The translations under genes were made by a program, and so were the position numbers. Shown in pieces: positions 15,740 through 25,866 of a stretch of DNA of 64,000 nt. The first letter of the stretch is position 1, and each line of letters starts with the position of its first letter. The notes under the pieces were generated by a model that had not been told where the DNA came from, made no database searches, and was given only the letters and a program-made list of their open reading frames with translations. The stretch covers positions 1 through 64,000 of the forward strand of contig NZ_CALPCI010000007.1 of the NCBI RefSeq assembly GCF_943192935.1, in the 5' to 3' direction. This DNA is from Limosilactobacillus caecicola (GTDB lineage: Bacteria; Bacillota; Bacilli; Lactobacillales; Lactobacillaceae).

Positions 15740-16465
15740 TTATGACCAATAAATCAACACGATGACCACCATTTGGGTTAAGCAATAAAGAATCAGTGAT
15801 TGGTGGGCCTTCGCCTGGGCGATCATGACGAACCAGCTGGCGACGGTCACGATCAAGGCTAAGTAAATGCTAGTATGAAGGGGACGACTCAATGTAAAGA
15901 CCAGCAAAATAATCGCAAAGATCGTCACCTTGAGCTTGTATTGGCGACCATTCTTGATGAAGAACGGGGCAAGGTAGAACCACGTACTAGCCATCATTGG
16001 CAGTAAGAAGATGATGATTTCCCAGGAAATAAAGTGCAGGCTGACGTAGGCGCAACCGACCGACACTGTCGACATCAATAAACCTCCAAAGGTCACGAGG
16101 CCAAATGTATTTTGAAAATCCATGGAAGGCATTTGGATGATGAATAAGAACAAGGGGAGCAGTAAGAGGAGTGCTAATAACAAGGGGGTGGTACTAAAGC
16201 CAATGACTGCGAAAAGTGCACTGGCAATTAAGGGAATCACCGACAATGTCGACCCAAACTGGTGGTAAATTAACATTGGGACGACGAGGCCAATGCAAGC
16301 CTCGTATAAGAACAGCATTCCCATGTTGGCTGTAAAATGGGAGCCCTGAACCCCAATCGTGTACGCAAACGGCGCGTAGGACCATGCAATGAGTAAAATA
16401 AACGTTGTTGGCAACAGGTCTTTCCAGTTCATTTCCATAAATTGCCGTTTAATTAAGTCTCCCAT
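15740..16465 (-). CDS. Uncharacterised membrane protein (241 aa)
   Basis: I do not recognise the family. There are about seven hydrophobic helices (for example FILLIAWSYAPFAYTIG, PLLLALLLLLPLFLFII and YLALIVTVASWFVMIAQA), short loops and almost no charged residues in the helices. The start is uncertain: ATG at 16465 or an in-frame TTG at 16474 closer to AAGGG. It stands alone between a terminator and the divergent metK promoter. A permease-like or sensor role cannot be told from the sequence. Confidence 0.7.
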   Translation of the reverse strand: MGDLIKRQFMEMNWKDLLPTTFILLIAWSYAPFAYTIGVQGSHFTANMGMLFLYEACIGLVVPMLIYHQFGSTLSVIPLIASALFAVIGFSTTPLLLALLLLLPLFLFIIQMPSMDFQNTFGLVTFGGLLMSTVSVGCAYVSLHFISWEIIIFLLPMMASTWFYLAPFFIKNGRQYKLKVTIFAIILLVFTLSRPLHTSIYLALIVTVASWFVMIAQAKAHQSLILYCLTQMVVIVLIYWS

Positions 16466-16530
16466 GTCTATCAATGCCCTTCTAAAAAATAATTACATTC
16501 GTATAGTATACCAGAGTTTTGGACTTTTGA

Positions 16531-16560
16531 TTGAATGCATGGGTGAAAATATGCTAAGAT
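16531..16560 (+). promoter_or_regulatory. metK promoter
   Basis: TTGAAT and TAAGAT with an 18-bp spacer. Transcription would begin just before the riboswitch. Confidence 0.6.
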
Positions 16561-16574
16561 GGTTTTCGTTATGA

Positions 16575-16660
16575 AGCAAATTCCCGATGGGAGGGGACGA
16601 TCGTCCTCGCTGCCTTGTAACCGAAAAGACACTTTTAGTTTTAATGATGGGGGAATTATT
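16575..16660 (+). promoter_or_regulatory. S(MK) box (SAM-III) riboswitch of metK
   Basis: aattccc (16579-16585) can pair with gggaatt (16651-16657), which contains most of the GGGGG Shine-Dalgarno of metK. Between them are cgatgggagg, ccttgtaaccgaaaag and aatgatggggg, which resemble the S(MK)-box core known in front of metK genes of Lactobacillales. When SAM binds, the ribosome site would be closed, so SAM limits its own synthesis. The base pairing is seen directly; the class call is from memory of the family. Confidence 0.85.
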
Positions 16661-16663
16661 ACA

Positions 16664-17851
16664 ATGGGAGAACGCCATTTATTTACTTCTGAATCCGTTT
16701 CAGAAGGACATCCAGATAAGATCGCTGATCAAATCAGTGATGCGATCTTAGACGCAATGCTTGAACAAGATCCAGACGCCAGAGTGGCGGTCGAAACATC
16801 AGTAACGACCGGCTTGGTGTTGGTCTTTGGTGAAGTTTCCACTTCGGCCTACGTGAACATCCAAAAGGTCGTTCGGAACACAATTAAGGAAATTGGTTAT
16901 ACTGATGGTCAATATGGTTTTGATGCCGATAACTGTGCGGTGATCACGGCGATTGATGAACAATCACCGGATATTGCCCTCGGTGTTGATGATTCACTTG
17001 AAACCCGTAAAGGGGACGGTGATCCACTGGACAAGATCGGGGCTGGTGACCAAGGTTTGATGTTTGGTTACGCCACTGACGAAACTCCAGAATATATGCC
17101 ATTAACTTTGATGTTAAGTCACAAGTTGATGCAACGGATTGCCAAGCTTCGTAAAGAAGGCACCATTAAATACTTACGTCCAGACGCCAAGGCCGAAGTT
17201 ACGGTTGAATATGATGACAACGACCAACCACTGCGGGTCGACACTGTGGTATTAAGTACCCAACATGATTCAGATGTAACCCTGGACCAAATTCGTCAAG
17301 ACGTAAAGGAACAAGTAATTAAGGCGGTAATTCCAGCTGATTTACTTGATGACGATACGAAGTACTTTATTAACCCAACCGGCCGGTTTGTGATCGGTGG
17401 CCCACAAGGGGATGCTGGTTTAACCGGGCGGAAGATTATTGTTGATACTTATGGTGGGGCGGCTCACCACGGTGGTGGGGCCTTCTCTGGTAAGGATGCC
17501 ACCAAGGTTGACCGTTCTGCTTCCTACGCAGCTCGTTACATTGCTAAGAACTTAGTTGCGGCTGGCTATGCCAAGAAGGCAGAAATCCAGGTTGCCTATG
17601 CAATCGGGGTTGCCAAGCCGGTTTCAATTTCCATTGATACATTTGGTACGGGAACTAAGTCCGAAGAAGAATTAATCGCGGCTGTTCGGCAAGTCTTTGA
17701 TCTCCGTCCTGCTGGAATCATTGAAATGCTTGATCTGAAGCGGCCAATTTACAAGCAAACTGCTGCTTATGGTCACTTTGGTCGGACCGACGTTGACCTG
17801 CCATGGGAAAAGTTAGACAAGGTTGATCAATTAAAGCAAATTTTAGGCTAA
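16664..17851 (+). CDS. metK: S-adenosylmethionine synthetase
   Basis: A 395-residue enzyme making SAM from ATP and methionine, normally a cytoplasmic tetramer. Signatures present are [19 protein letters not shown] at the N-terminus, [12 protein letters not shown] (the ATP-binding hexapeptide region) and [16 protein letters not shown] with the glycine-rich P-loop-like segment. The ATG at 16664 has GGGGG 10 bases upstream, and the family N-terminus fits. Controlled by the S(MK) box immediately before it; followed by a terminator. Confidence 0.98.
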   Translation: MGERHLFTSESVSEGHPDKIADQISDAILDAMLEQDPDARVAVETSVTTGLVLVFGEVSTSAYVNIQKVVRNTIKEIGYTDGQYGFDADNCAVITAIDEQSPDIALGVDDSLETRKGDGDPLDKIGAGDQGLMFGYATDETPEYMPLTLMLSHKLMQRIAKLRKEGTIKYLRPDAKAEVTVEYDDNDQPLRVDTVVLSTQHDSDVTLDQIRQDVKEQVIKAVIPADLLDDDTKYFINPTGRFVIGGPQGDAGLTGRKIIVDTYGGAAHHGGGAFSGKDATKVDRSASYAARYIAKNLVAAGYAKKAEIQVAYAIGVAKPVSISIDTFGTGTKSEEELIAAVRQVFDLRPAGIIEMLDLKRPIYKQTAAYGHFGRTDVDLPWEKLDKVDQLKQILG

Positions 17852-17855
17852 AAAC

Positions 17856-17886
17856 AAAGGGGCTGAGAAAAAACTCAGCCCCTTTT
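17856..17886. terminator. Bidirectional terminator after metK
   Basis: Stem aaaggggctgag/ctcagccccttt with a short A-rich loop; it also serves the convergent PAP2 gene. Confidence 0.88.
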
Positions 17887-17890
17887 ATTA

Positions 17891-18505
17891 TTATTTGAAT
17901 TTGCTAAATAGTAATTGATAGCCACTGACGACCATGGTGCCAAGACACCAACCGGCTAAGACGTCGCTTGGGTAGTGGGCGCCAACGTAGACTCGCGAAA
18001 AGCCAATTGCTAATGCTAAAACGACCATGAAAATGGTGACTAGCCATTTCGTCCACTGGTGTTTAGCGACGCGCCAGGTCAGTAAGATTAAGCTCCCTAA
18101 CACCAAGACGGCAGCGCTAGAGTGACCGCTTGGAAAACTGTAACTACTATAGTGCATCAAAATATTGGTTGACGGTCGTGGTCGTTTGATGAGCAATTTA
18201 ATTCCCCGGTTTAGCAACACCCCGGTCGCAATGGTTAAAGCAACCTGGAGGGTAAAGTGGCGGTTCGCCATGATCCAACTGAGAATGATGGTGATGATTA
18301 CCCAAATAATGGTTTCATTAGGGTTAAAGAGTTGGGTAAAATTAATGAAAAAGGTGTTCCAAACGGGTGTCCGGTGGCTATTGACCACTACCCGGATTGC
18401 GTCATCTAGCGGTTGGATCAATTGAAGATTGATCAACATGATGGCAAATAAAATCAAAAAGATTAAGAGACTGCCGGCAAACAGCCACTGGTTTGTTTTC
18501 TTCAT
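17891..18505 (-). CDS. PAP2-family membrane phosphatase
   Basis: A 204-residue membrane enzyme with six hydrophobic segments. All three phosphatase motifs are present: KRPRPSTN (motif 1), PSGHSSA (motif 2) and SRVYVGAHYPSDVLAG (motif 3, with the catalytic His and Asp). It dephosphorylates a lipid pyrophosphate such as undecaprenyl pyrophosphate or phosphatidylglycerol phosphate; the exact substrate is not readable. The ATG at 18505 has AGGAG 10 bases upstream and is preferred to the longer frame. Confidence 0.88.
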   Translation of the reverse strand: MKKTNQWLFAGSLLIFLILFAIMLINLQLIQPLDDAIRVVVNSHRTPVWNTFFINFTQLFNPNETIIWVIITIILSWIMANRHFTLQVALTIATGVLLNRGIKLLIKRPRPSTNILMHYSSYSFPSGHSSAAVLVLGSLILLTWRVAKHQWTKWLVTIFMVVLALAIGFSRVYVGAHYPSDVLAGWCLGTMVVSGYQLLFSKFK

Positions 18506-18614
18506 TGCGGTAATGCTCCTTGCTTTTGTTGACAATCAATATTCTATCAAACAATTTCTGACAATGCTTGCCAAATGACATTAATTTTGCTACTATCTAT
18601 ATCAATATCTAATT

Positions 18615-18838
18615 GCAATAGGAATAGTAGGTAAGTGACATCTTCAGAGACCGCATGGTGCTGCGAATGCGGGATGGCTGCTTAGTGAACTGGCCTAATG
18701 AATGTTCAATGCTGAAGAATAGTAGGCAGCGACGTTTTCCGCGTTAAGGAAGTAGAGAGCTACATTATGTAGAAGATACGGGTGGTACCGCGGAAGAGTT
18801 CGTCCTGTAGATGCTTGAGGGTGTCTACAGGTTTTTTT
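18615..18838 (+). promoter_or_regulatory. T-box riboswitch of leuS
   Basis: The invariant T-box core gggtggtaccgcgg is at 18780-18793. A long Stem I closes with cttcag (about 18642) and ctgaag (about 18711). A terminator hairpin cctgtag...ctacagg with seven T residues is at 18804-18838, and the T-box side can form the competing antiterminator. Uncharged tRNA-Leu would allow readthrough into leuS. I could not assign the specifier codon with confidence. Confidence 0.93.
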
Positions 18839-18877
18839 GTGGTTAGAAAACTGGAAATTTTAAAGGAGCGATAGTTC

Positions 18878-21298
18878 ATGGGATACGATCATTCCGCCAT
18901 TGAAAAGAAATGGCAACGTTACTGGAAGCAACACAAGACGTTTAAGTCAACGCTAGACAAAAACAAGAAGAAATACTACGCCCTAGATATGTTCCCGTAC
19001 CCATCTGGCCAAGGACTGCACGTTGGTCACCCAGAAGGGTATACGGCAACTGATGTGATGGCCCGGATGAAGCGGATGCAAGGTTTTAACGTCTTACACC
19101 CAATGGGTTTCGACGCTTTTGGACTGCCAGCGGAACAATACGCCTTGAAGACTGGCCATAATCCGAAGAACTTTACGAACCAAAATATTGACCACTTCCG
19201 TGACCAAATTCAATCCCTTGGTTTTTCATATGACTGGGATCGGGAAGTCAATACGACTGATCCAAAGTATTACAAGTGGACGCAATGGATTTTTGAGCAA
19301 CTCTATAAGAAGGGCCTGGCCTACGAAGACGAAATCATGGTGAACTGGGCGCCAGACTTCATGGGTGGAACCGTCGTTGCCAACGAAGAAGTTGAGGACG
19401 GTAAAACCAAGCGAGGTGGTTATCCGGTCTACCGGAAGCCGATGAAGCAATGGGTTTTGAAAATCACTGCTTATGCGGACCGGTTGATTGATGATCTGGA
19501 CCTGGTTGACTGGCCGGAAAGCGTTAAGGAAATGCAACGGAACTGGATTGGGCGCTCTGAAGGGGCGGCGGTCTTCTTTAACGTGGCTGATCATGATGAT
19601 AAGCAAATCGAAGTTTTCACGACGCGTTGTGACACCCTCTTTGGGGCTTCATATGTGGTGTTGGCCCCTGAACATGAGCTAGTGGATCAAATTACCACTC
19701 CTGAACAACAAGCAGCGGTCAAGGAATACCAAGAAGAGGCTTCTCGGCGGTCTGATCTGGAACGGACGGACCTGAATAAGGATAAGACTGGGGTCTTCAC
19801 CGGTGCTTACGCGATTAACCCAGTGAATGGCGAGAAACTACCAATTTGGATCTCTGATTATGTTCTGGCTTCATATGGGACCGGTGCCGTGATGGCCGTT
19901 CCTGCCCATGATGACCGTGACTATGCCTTTGCTAAAAAGTTTGATTTATCAATCAAACCGGTCATCGAAGGCGGCGATATTGATGAAGCTGCCTACACTG
20001 GTGATGGCAAACACATCAATTCTGACTTCTTGAATGGTCTGAACATCGCCGATGCTAAGCAAAAGATGGTGGACTGGTTAACTGAACACCATGCAGGTAA
20101 CAAGAAGGTTAACTACAAGCTGCGGGACTGGATCTTCAGTCGGCAACGTTACTGGGGTGAACCAATTCCAGTTATCCACTGGGATGATGGAACGACCTCA
20201 CTAGTTCCAGAAGATGAATTACCACTGGAATTGCCGGATACGGATAATATCGAACCGTCCGGGACCGGTGAGTCACCATTAGCGAAGATTGAAGACTGGG
20301 TCAACGTGTACGACGAAAATGGTCGGCACGGGTTGCGGGAAACCAACACAATGCCACAATGGGCCGGTTCTTCATGGTACTGGTTGCGTTACACCGATCC
20401 GGACAACGATGAGGCATTAGCATCTAAGGAAGCTCTTGACTATTGGTCACCAGTTGACCTTTACGTTGGTGGGGCCGAACACGCCGTGCTGCACTTGTTG
20501 TATGCCCGGTTCTGGCACAAGTTCCTCTACGACTTGGGTGTTGTACCAACTCCAGAACCATTCATGAAGTTGGTTAACCAAGGGATGATTCTTGGAAACA
20601 ACCACGAAAAGATGTCGAAGTCGAAGGGCAACGTGGTTAACCCCGATGACATCGTGGATCAATACGGGGCTGATACCCTCCGGCTCTACGAAATGTTCAT
20701 GGGTCCACTGACTGAATCCGTGCCGTGGGACGAAAAGGGCCTCCATGGGGCTAACAAGTGGGTTCACCGGGTTTGGCGTTTAATCATGGATGATAATAAC
20801 CACCTTCGTGACCGGATTTCGACCATTAATGATGGCAAACTGGATAAGGTTTACAACCAAACAGTGAAAAAGGTTACCGAAGACTATGAACGGATGCACT
20901 TTAACACTGCTATTTCGCAACTGATGGTCTTCGTTAACGAAGCTTACAAGGTGGATGACTTACCAGTTGAATACATCGAAGGCTTTATCAAGATGATCTC
21001 GCCGATCATGCCACACATGGCCGAAGAATTATGGAGCCAATTCCACGAAAGTGACACGATTGCCTATCAACCATGGCCAACCTATGATCCAGCTAAGATT
21101 GTTGAAGACGAAGTCGAAATGATTGTGCAAGTCAACGGTAAAGTACGGGCCAAGATCAAGATGGCCAAGGACACTGCAAAGGATGAAGCCGAAAAGGCCG
21201 CCTTGGCGGATGACAATGTCAAGAAGTTTACTGAAGGCAAGGACATTAAGAAGGTCATTGTCGTGCCAAACAAGATTGTCAACGTGGTTGTGAAGTAA
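18878..21298 (+). CDS. leuS: Leucyl-tRNA synthetase
   Basis: An 806-residue class Ia synthetase that charges tRNA-Leu. The HIGH-type motif is [13 protein letters not shown] near residue 45. The CP1 editing domain lies in the middle (TTRCDTLFG and [11 protein letters not shown]). KMSKS is [13 protein letters not shown] near residue 577. The anticodon-binding and C-terminal domains complete a normal length. AAAGGAG precedes the ATG. Expression is controlled by the T-box leader upstream. Confidence 0.98.
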   Translation: MGYDHSAIEKKWQRYWKQHKTFKSTLDKNKKKYYALDMFPYPSGQGLHVGHPEGYTATDVMARMKRMQGFNVLHPMGFDAFGLPAEQYALKTGHNPKNFTNQNIDHFRDQIQSLGFSYDWDREVNTTDPKYYKWTQWIFEQLYKKGLAYEDEIMVNWAPDFMGGTVVANEEVEDGKTKRGGYPVYRKPMKQWVLKITAYADRLIDDLDLVDWPESVKEMQRNWIGRSEGAAVFFNVADHDDKQIEVFTTRCDTLFGASYVVLAPEHELVDQITTPEQQAAVKEYQEEASRRSDLERTDLNKDKTGVFTGAYAINPVNGEKLPIWISDYVLASYGTGAVMAVPAHDDRDYAFAKKFDLSIKPVIEGGDIDEAAYTGDGKHINSDFLNGLNIADAKQKMVDWLTEHHAGNKKVNYKLRDWIFSRQRYWGEPIPVIHWDDGTTSLVPEDELPLELPDTDNIEPSGTGESPLAKIEDWVNVYDENGRHGLRETNTMPQWAGSSWYWLRYTDPDNDEALASKEALDYWSPVDLYVGGAEHAVLHLLYARFWHKFLYDLGVVPTPEPFMKLVNQGMILGNNHEKMSKSKGNVVNPDDIVDQYGADTLRLYEMFMGPLTESVPWDEKGLHGANKWVHRVWRLIMDDNNHLRDRISTINDGKLDKVYNQTVKKVTEDYERMHFNTAISQLMVFVNEAYKVDDLPVEYIEGFIKMISPIMPHMAEELWSQFHESDTIAYQPWPTYDPAKIVEDEVEMIVQVNGKVRAKIKMAKDTAKDEAEKAALADDNVKKFTEGKDIKKVIVVPNKIVNVVVK

Positions 21299-21307
21299 GC
21301 CATTAAA

Positions 21308-21354
21308 CAAAAAGCACGTCACTTGCGGTGAAGCTGCAAAGGACGGGCTTTTTT
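21308..21354 (+). terminator. Terminator after leuS
   Basis: Imperfect stem aaaagc-gtc-ttgc / gcaa-gac-ggctttt followed by a T run. Confidence 0.65.
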
Positions 21355-21387
21355 GGTGGTGAATAAATTAAAATTGTGGAGGTTATG

Positions 21388-21663
21388 ATGGATTATCATA
21401 TTGTTTCTTATCCGGCGGTGATTAGTGAAGAAGCAGGGCAAACAAAGGTCCACTTCCCGGATTTACCGGCTGCCGATGTCTTAGATGACAACAAGTGGAA
21501 TGCGTTAATGCGGGCGGAAATTGGTTTAGCATTGACCGTGATTGATTTAGAGAGTCATCACGAAGAAGTACCCCAGCCGACCCCCTTGGAAACCGTGATT
21601 GAACAGTTTCAGGGTGACGGGGTCAACGTCCAGGCCATCACCACGGATTTAGATGAATATTAA
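21388..21663 (+). CDS. HicB-like small protein, no HicA partner
   Basis: A 91-residue protein with the HicB antitoxin-type fold: N-terminal MDYHIVSYPAVISEEAGQTKV strands, the FPDLPAADV acidic turn, and an RAEIGLALTVIDLE helix. The C-terminus is acidic and short and lacks the ribbon-helix-helix or HTH domain of full antitoxins. GGAGG lies 5 bases before the ATG at 21388. No small HicA (dsRBD-like) gene is on either side. It may be a free-standing regulator or a relic. Confidence 0.72.
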   Translation: MDYHIVSYPAVISEEAGQTKVHFPDLPAADVLDDNKWNALMRAEIGLALTVIDLESHHEEVPQPTPLETVIEQFQGDGVNVQAITTDLDEY

Positions 21664-21749
21664 GAATTTGAAATTTGATTGCTTAACCTTTGAATTAAGG
21701 ATAAAATAAAACGGATTGTTTAAAATTCTAAAATGAAAAAGGTGAAAAT

Positions 21750-23399
21750 ATGAGCTCAGGAGAGAGTGTAACTGATCGCCAAGAGCTTCCACAAAAGGAT
21801 GCTAAAGCGAAAATGGTGACGGGTTCTGCCTGGATGACGGCCGGTAGTGTGACTTCACGGCTGATCGGGGCCCTGTACGTCATTCCGTGGGTCACCTGGT
21901 TAGGGACTTACAGTACCCAAGCGAATGCCTTGTTCGCCAAAGGGTACAATATCTACGGATTCTTCCTCCAAATTGCGACGGCCGGGATTCCGTCCGCCAT
22001 TTCGAAAATGGTGGCGCACTATAATGGCCTGGATGAATACAGTGTTAGTCGCCGGCTTTACCATTCCGGAATGTACGTTTCCGTGGCAATGGGGATTATT
22101 TGCTCGATTGTCATGTTTGCGGCGGTTGGGATTCTCGCTGCGGGGGATCCGAATGTGATTCCGGTAATTCGTTCACTGGCATGGGCGGTGTTGGTCATCC
22201 CACCAATGAGTATCACGCGGGGGTTCCTGCAAGGATACAATTGGATGGCGCCATCGGCCATGTCCCAATTTGTGGAACAAATCTTTCGAGTTATTTACAT
22301 GTTGGCAGCGACCTTTTTGGTGATGAAAATCCAAAAGGGCAGTTGGGTTGTGGCGGTTACCCAATCAACCTTCGCCGCCTTTATCGGGGCCATCGGCGCA
22401 ATCATTGTATTAGCCTGGGCGTACCTTAGCCACCAACGGGAAATGAACCGGTTAGTGAAAAGTGGGAAAACGAATCGCGAGGTTTCAACCTTGAGCCTGA
22501 TTTTCAAGATTATCTACCAAGCGATTCCATTTATCGTGATTGAATCGGGAATTATCATTTTCCAATTAATTGATCAGTATACCTTCCCACCAATCATGCA
22601 TTTGTTGGGCCACTATTCAAATTATCAAATCAATGCGATTTATGCATTATTTTCCTTCAATGCGAACAAGTTATACATGATTATCATTTCGTTTGCGACC
22701 GGGATGGCGGCCACTGCCATTCCACTCCTGTCTGAGGCCCGGGCCAAAAATGATACCGAAGGAATTCGGAAGCAAATTGAAAACGCGTTGACCCTGTTCT
22801 ACTTCGTCATGGTGCCGTCTTCGATGGGCTTGGCAGCCGTTGCTCAGCAAATGTATACCGTCTTCTACCGGTATGACGCTGCAGGGGTCACCGTGTTGGA
22901 ATTTGCGGCCTTTATGGCAATTCCGCTCGGAATGTACTCCGTAGCTGCGGCGATGATGCAAGGGATCTCAGAAAATAAGCGGATGATGTCTTACCTTGGT
23001 ATTGGGGTGATCGCTAAATTTGCCTTTCAAATTCCATGTATGATGATTAGCCGGGGATTAGGGCCGTTGCTTTCGACCGGGTTGGCCATGATGGTCATCA
23101 ATTATTTGATCTTGCATTCCTTTAATATGGAATTTGGCCTGCACTTTAATGACTTGGCCAAACCAACGAACCAAATTTTAGGTTTCTCGTTAATCATGTT
23201 TGTGGCGGTCAAATTAGTGATGTGGTTAATCGGCCTAGTCGTGAGCCCATATGGCCGTTACACTGCCTTCTTCTCCTTAATTCCGGGAGTATTAGTGGGT
23301 GTCGTTGCCTTTGGCTATCTGGCGCTCCGGTACCGGTTGGCTGATAATTTGCTTGGTCCGCGGATGGATGCTTTACGGACGAAATTACACATTAGCTAA
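21750..23399 (+). CDS. Lipid II / oligosaccharide flippase of the MVF superfamily (MurJ/YtgP-like)
   Basis: A 549-residue membrane protein with about 14 hydrophobic segments, starting after a short cytoplasmic tail with GSAWMTAGSVTSRLIGALYVIPW. That opening and NALFAKGYNIYGFFLQIATAGIPSAISKMVA are typical of the YtgP branch of polysaccharide/lipid II exporters. It probably moves lipid-linked peptidoglycan precursor across the membrane. AAAAGGTGA precedes the ATG. Monocistronic, ended by a terminator at 23453. Confidence 0.85.
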   Translation: MSSGESVTDRQELPQKDAKAKMVTGSAWMTAGSVTSRLIGALYVIPWVTWLGTYSTQANALFAKGYNIYGFFLQIATAGIPSAISKMVAHYNGLDEYSVSRRLYHSGMYVSVAMGIICSIVMFAAVGILAAGDPNVIPVIRSLAWAVLVIPPMSITRGFLQGYNWMAPSAMSQFVEQIFRVIYMLAATFLVMKIQKGSWVVAVTQSTFAAFIGAIGAIIVLAWAYLSHQREMNRLVKSGKTNREVSTLSLIFKIIYQAIPFIVIESGIIIFQLIDQYTFPPIMHLLGHYSNYQINAIYALFSFNANKLYMIIISFATGMAATAIPLLSEARAKNDTEGIRKQIENALTLFYFVMVPSSMGLAAVAQQMYTVFYRYDAAGVTVLEFAAFMAIPLGMYSVAAAMMQGISENKRMMSYLGIGVIAKFAFQIPCMMISRGLGPLLSTGLAMMVINYLILHSFNMEFGLHFNDLAKPTNQILGFSLIMFVAVKLVMWLIGLVVSPYGRYTAFFSLIPGVLVGVVAFGYLALRYRLADNLLGPRMDALRTKLHIS

Positions 23400-23452
23400 A
23401 TTGAGCAAAGTTTGCTATAATATTTTTCGTAGATTTTGCGTATAACAGAAAT

Positions 23453-23493
23453 AGAACCAGCAAATCGATTTTTTCGGTTTGCTGGTTCTTTTT
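23453..23493 (+). terminator. Terminator after the flippase gene
   Basis: Twelve-base-pair stem agaaccagcaaa/tttgctggttct followed by TTTTTG. Confidence 0.88.
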
Positions 23494-23524
23494 GTTTGCT
23501 TTAAAGAAAGGATGTTTTAATTTA

Positions 23525-24031
23525 ATGAAGTTTTACCAAAATTTTCCGCGAGATATGAAGGAAACCGTCCTGTACATGGTGATTGTGTCCCTGATTTCTG
23601 TGAACACGATTGCCCCTGCGATTACCTTTTGTGAAACGGGGCCGAGTTGGCAGGTCTATTGGGGTGTCTTACATGTTTTGCCATTTATGTGGTTGGTCGT
23701 CCTGGCCTGTTTGGTGGTGACCCGTTACCCAGCAATTCACCTGAAAAAGTTTTTAACGAGTGACCAGGACAGTTATAATGCTCAATTAGCCCTGGATATC
23801 ATGAGTAACGTCTTTTTCATGTCCATGCTGATGACAGTTTTAGGGTCGTGGCTTGGTCAAGGACACTTGACGACCACCATTTTTACCCGGTACTTTATGA
23901 ATTGGCCCCGGAATTTTGGCATTGCGTTTGCAATTGAAGGCTTGGTTGCGCAACCAATTGGCCGGTGGATCATGCGGTTAATTCACCGGGGCCAGGATGC
24001 CAAACGGGCAGCGGTGGAAAATAAACTATAG
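23525..24031 (+). CDS. DUF2798-type membrane protein (168 aa)
   Basis: Four hydrophobic segments arranged as two repeats of a two-helix unit (VLYMVIVSLISVNTIAPAI and a second after LALDIMSNVFFMSMLMTVLGSW). The motif N-x-P-R-N/D-F is near the start (NFPRDM) and again near the end (NWPRNF), as in DUF2798 proteins. The function is unknown. The ATG at 23525 is preceded by AAAGGATGTTTTAATTTA, the same string found before apf. Its 3' end overlaps the convergent kinase gene by 6 bp. Confidence 0.8.
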   Translation: MKFYQNFPRDMKETVLYMVIVSLISVNTIAPAITFCETGPSWQVYWGVLHVLPFMWLVVLACLVVTRYPAIHLKKFLTSDQDSYNAQLALDIMSNVFFMSMLMTVLGSWLGQGHLTTTIFTRYFMNWPRNFGIAFAIEGLVAQPIGRWIMRLIHRGQDAKRAAVENKL

Positions 24032-24955
24032 GCGTTGCTCCCACATTGGATAGGAACGGCAATCGATTTGGAGATCATACGTTTTTTTGCCGAGCTCTTC
24101 ACCATCGATCTGCCCGTACTGGGCAGGACGCACTTGATAGTGCAGGTGAGTTGCCCGAAAGACGTGAGCAAACCGTGAACTGGTGACGTAACCGAGGGCA
24201 AACATGATAATGCTTCCCAAGAGGGTGAGGGGATCATGCTTTTCCAAGACCACGAGTTCAACCTCTTCTTTAGTGACCTCTTGATCGGGGGCAATTTTGA
24301 TCCCGCCACCGATAAAGGGGTGGTTGCTGGTGACGACCAAAAAGGCGTGGGTAAATTTATGCTGCTGATCGTCGGTAATGGTGACCTCAAACGGGCGCTG
24401 ATGGATCAAGACGCTCAAGGTGTTGGCAACATACGACAGTGTGCCCAGGTGAAGGTGGTTTAATAGTCGCTTGATTCGCGAAGTATTGGTACGGTGAACA
24501 ATTGCGGCATCAAAGCCAGTGCCAAAGTTATTCAGGAAAATCCCCTCCTGCTGACCATCGTGAAAGTGGCCAACGTTAATGAAGGTCGGATGGTCGTTAT
24601 TTAAAATTTGTTGAAGGGCAGCAAGTGGCTGATTAGCAATCCCGTAACCCCGGGCAAAGTCATTACCAGTGCCTGCTGGAATGTAAGCAACCGGCAGAGG
24701 TTGTTCTTGCGAAGTGAGTAGCAGCCCGGTGATGACCTCATGCAGGGTGCCATCACCGCCAACGACGATCACGCAAGTAGTTGCTGGATGATTTTGCGCG
24801 AGCCGGTGGGCTAATTCACGGGGCTGGCCGGCCGCCTGGCTTGCCTGAGCATTGAAAGAAATGTGATGTTCGGTAAGGTAATTGGTAATAATATTACCAA
24901 TTTGTTTTCCGGTGCCACTACCGGCCGCGGGATTAATAATCAGTTCGTAGTGCAT
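24026..24955 (-). CDS. Diacylglycerol/lipid kinase (DagK/YegS family)
   Basis: A 309-residue cytoplasmic, membrane-associated kinase. The nucleotide-binding domain has NPAAGSGTGK near the start, VVGGDGTLHEVITGLL (the GGDGT motif) and IPAGTGNDFARG. The second domain has FLNNFGTGFDAAIVHRTN. It phosphorylates diacylglycerol back to phosphatidic acid, recycling lipids left from lipoteichoic acid synthesis. ATG with GAAGGAACG upstream. A second role on undecaprenol cannot be excluded. Confidence 0.9.
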   Translation of the reverse strand: MHYELIINPAAGSGTGKQIGNIITNYLTEHHISFNAQASQAAGQPRELAHRLAQNHPATTCVIVVGGDGTLHEVITGLLLTSQEQPLPVAYIPAGTGNDFARGYGIANQPLAALQQILNNDHPTFINVGHFHDGQQEGIFLNNFGTGFDAAIVHRTNTSRIKRLLNHLHLGTLSYVANTLSVLIHQRPFEVTITDDQQHKFTHAFLVVTSNHPFIGGGIKIAPDQEVTKEEVELVVLEKHDPLTLLGSIIMFALGYVTSSRFAHVFRATHLHYQVRPAQYGQIDGEELGKKTYDLQIDCRSYPMWEQRL

Positions 24956-24987
24956 ATCGTTCCTTCTTCAAGCGTCTTATAAGTGCT

Positions 24988-25038
24988 GACCGGGACCCGG
25001 ATGTTGATTGATCAACACTCCTGGGTCCCGGTTTTTAG
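24988..25038. terminator. Terminator-like hairpin between the kinase and HAD genes
   Basis: accgggaccc/gggtcccggt stem with an inner gttgat-tgatcaac palindrome. The T run is on the plus side only, so termination of the leftward HAD gene is not certain. Confidence 0.6.
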
Positions 25039-25043
25039 TTTAA

Positions 25044-25850
25044 TTAAAATAGTCCTTCAATGGTTTTTAAAACGCCATCGTGATTGTTATCAGCTACCGC
25101 GTCTGCAGTGGCGACCTGGTGGACTTCCAGACCGCCGTTGGGCATGGCATAACTTTGCCCCGCTAACTGCAGCATGGAAACATCATTGCCACCATCACCA
25201 AACGCGACTAAGTCGGCTGGTTGTAGATGCCATTTGCTAAGTAACTGGCGCAGGGCCTGGCCCTTATTCACCCCTGGGTTTGTCAGGTCCATCGAACCGT
25301 TACCACTGGGTGTCACCACCAAACGGTCGGCAAACTGAGCGGTAAGTTCTTGAACCGCTGGTTGGATTTTATCGTCGGCGACCAAGAATGAAATTTGGAA
25401 AAATTCGTCATCAGGTAATCGGTCAAAATTGTCGACGAGTTCATACGTTGGATAGTAAAAAGCCAGGTGATCAATCGTTGACTTAGCGGCATCCTTGGGG
25501 AAATATCCCTGACGATGTCCAGAAATTACCGGTTCAATCTGCATTTGATGGACTAAGTAGTTGATTACCTGGTGAGCCAGTTGATGATCAAGGGTTTTGA
25601 CGAAAATCTCCCGGTTGGCATCCAGAATTTGGGCGCCATTTTCGGCCACAATGGTGAGGTCTTGTCGTTCTGTCGGAAAATAACGTAGGAGACATTCTAA
25701 GGGATCTCCCGAGGCCACGACCAGATGACCGCCATTTTGACGGAAGGTGGTCAATAATTGTTGAAAGCGAGGGCGGTTAAAGGACTTATCATCCCGCAGG
25801 AAGGTCCCATCCATATCAAAGGCAGCCACTTTATAAGGTAAGGTTTGCAT
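25044..25850 (-). CDS. Cof-type HAD hydrolase (sugar-phosphate or nucleotide phosphatase)
   Basis: A 268-residue phosphatase of HAD class IIB. Motif I is AFDMDGTFLRDD (nucleophile Asp in DMDGT), motif II is VVASGDP, and motif III/IV is VAFGDGGNDVSMLQLAG with the metal-binding aspartates. The cap domain lies between. AAGGTG lies 7 bases before the ATG at 25850. It is 16 bp downstream of nnrD and probably cotranscribed with it. The substrate is not predictable. Confidence 0.88.
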   Translation of the reverse strand: MQTLPYKVAAFDMDGTFLRDDKSFNRPRFQQLLTTFRQNGGHLVVASGDPLECLLRYFPTERQDLTIVAENGAQILDANREIFVKTLDHQLAHQVINYLVHQMQIEPVISGHRQGYFPKDAAKSTIDHLAFYYPTYELVDNFDRLPDDEFFQISFLVADDKIQPAVQELTAQFADRLVVTPSGNGSMDLTNPGVNKGQALRQLLSKWHLQPADLVAFGDGGNDVSMLQLAGQSYAMPNGGLEVHQVATADAVADNNHDGVLKTIEGLF

Positions 25851-25866
25851 AACATTCACCTTCAAA

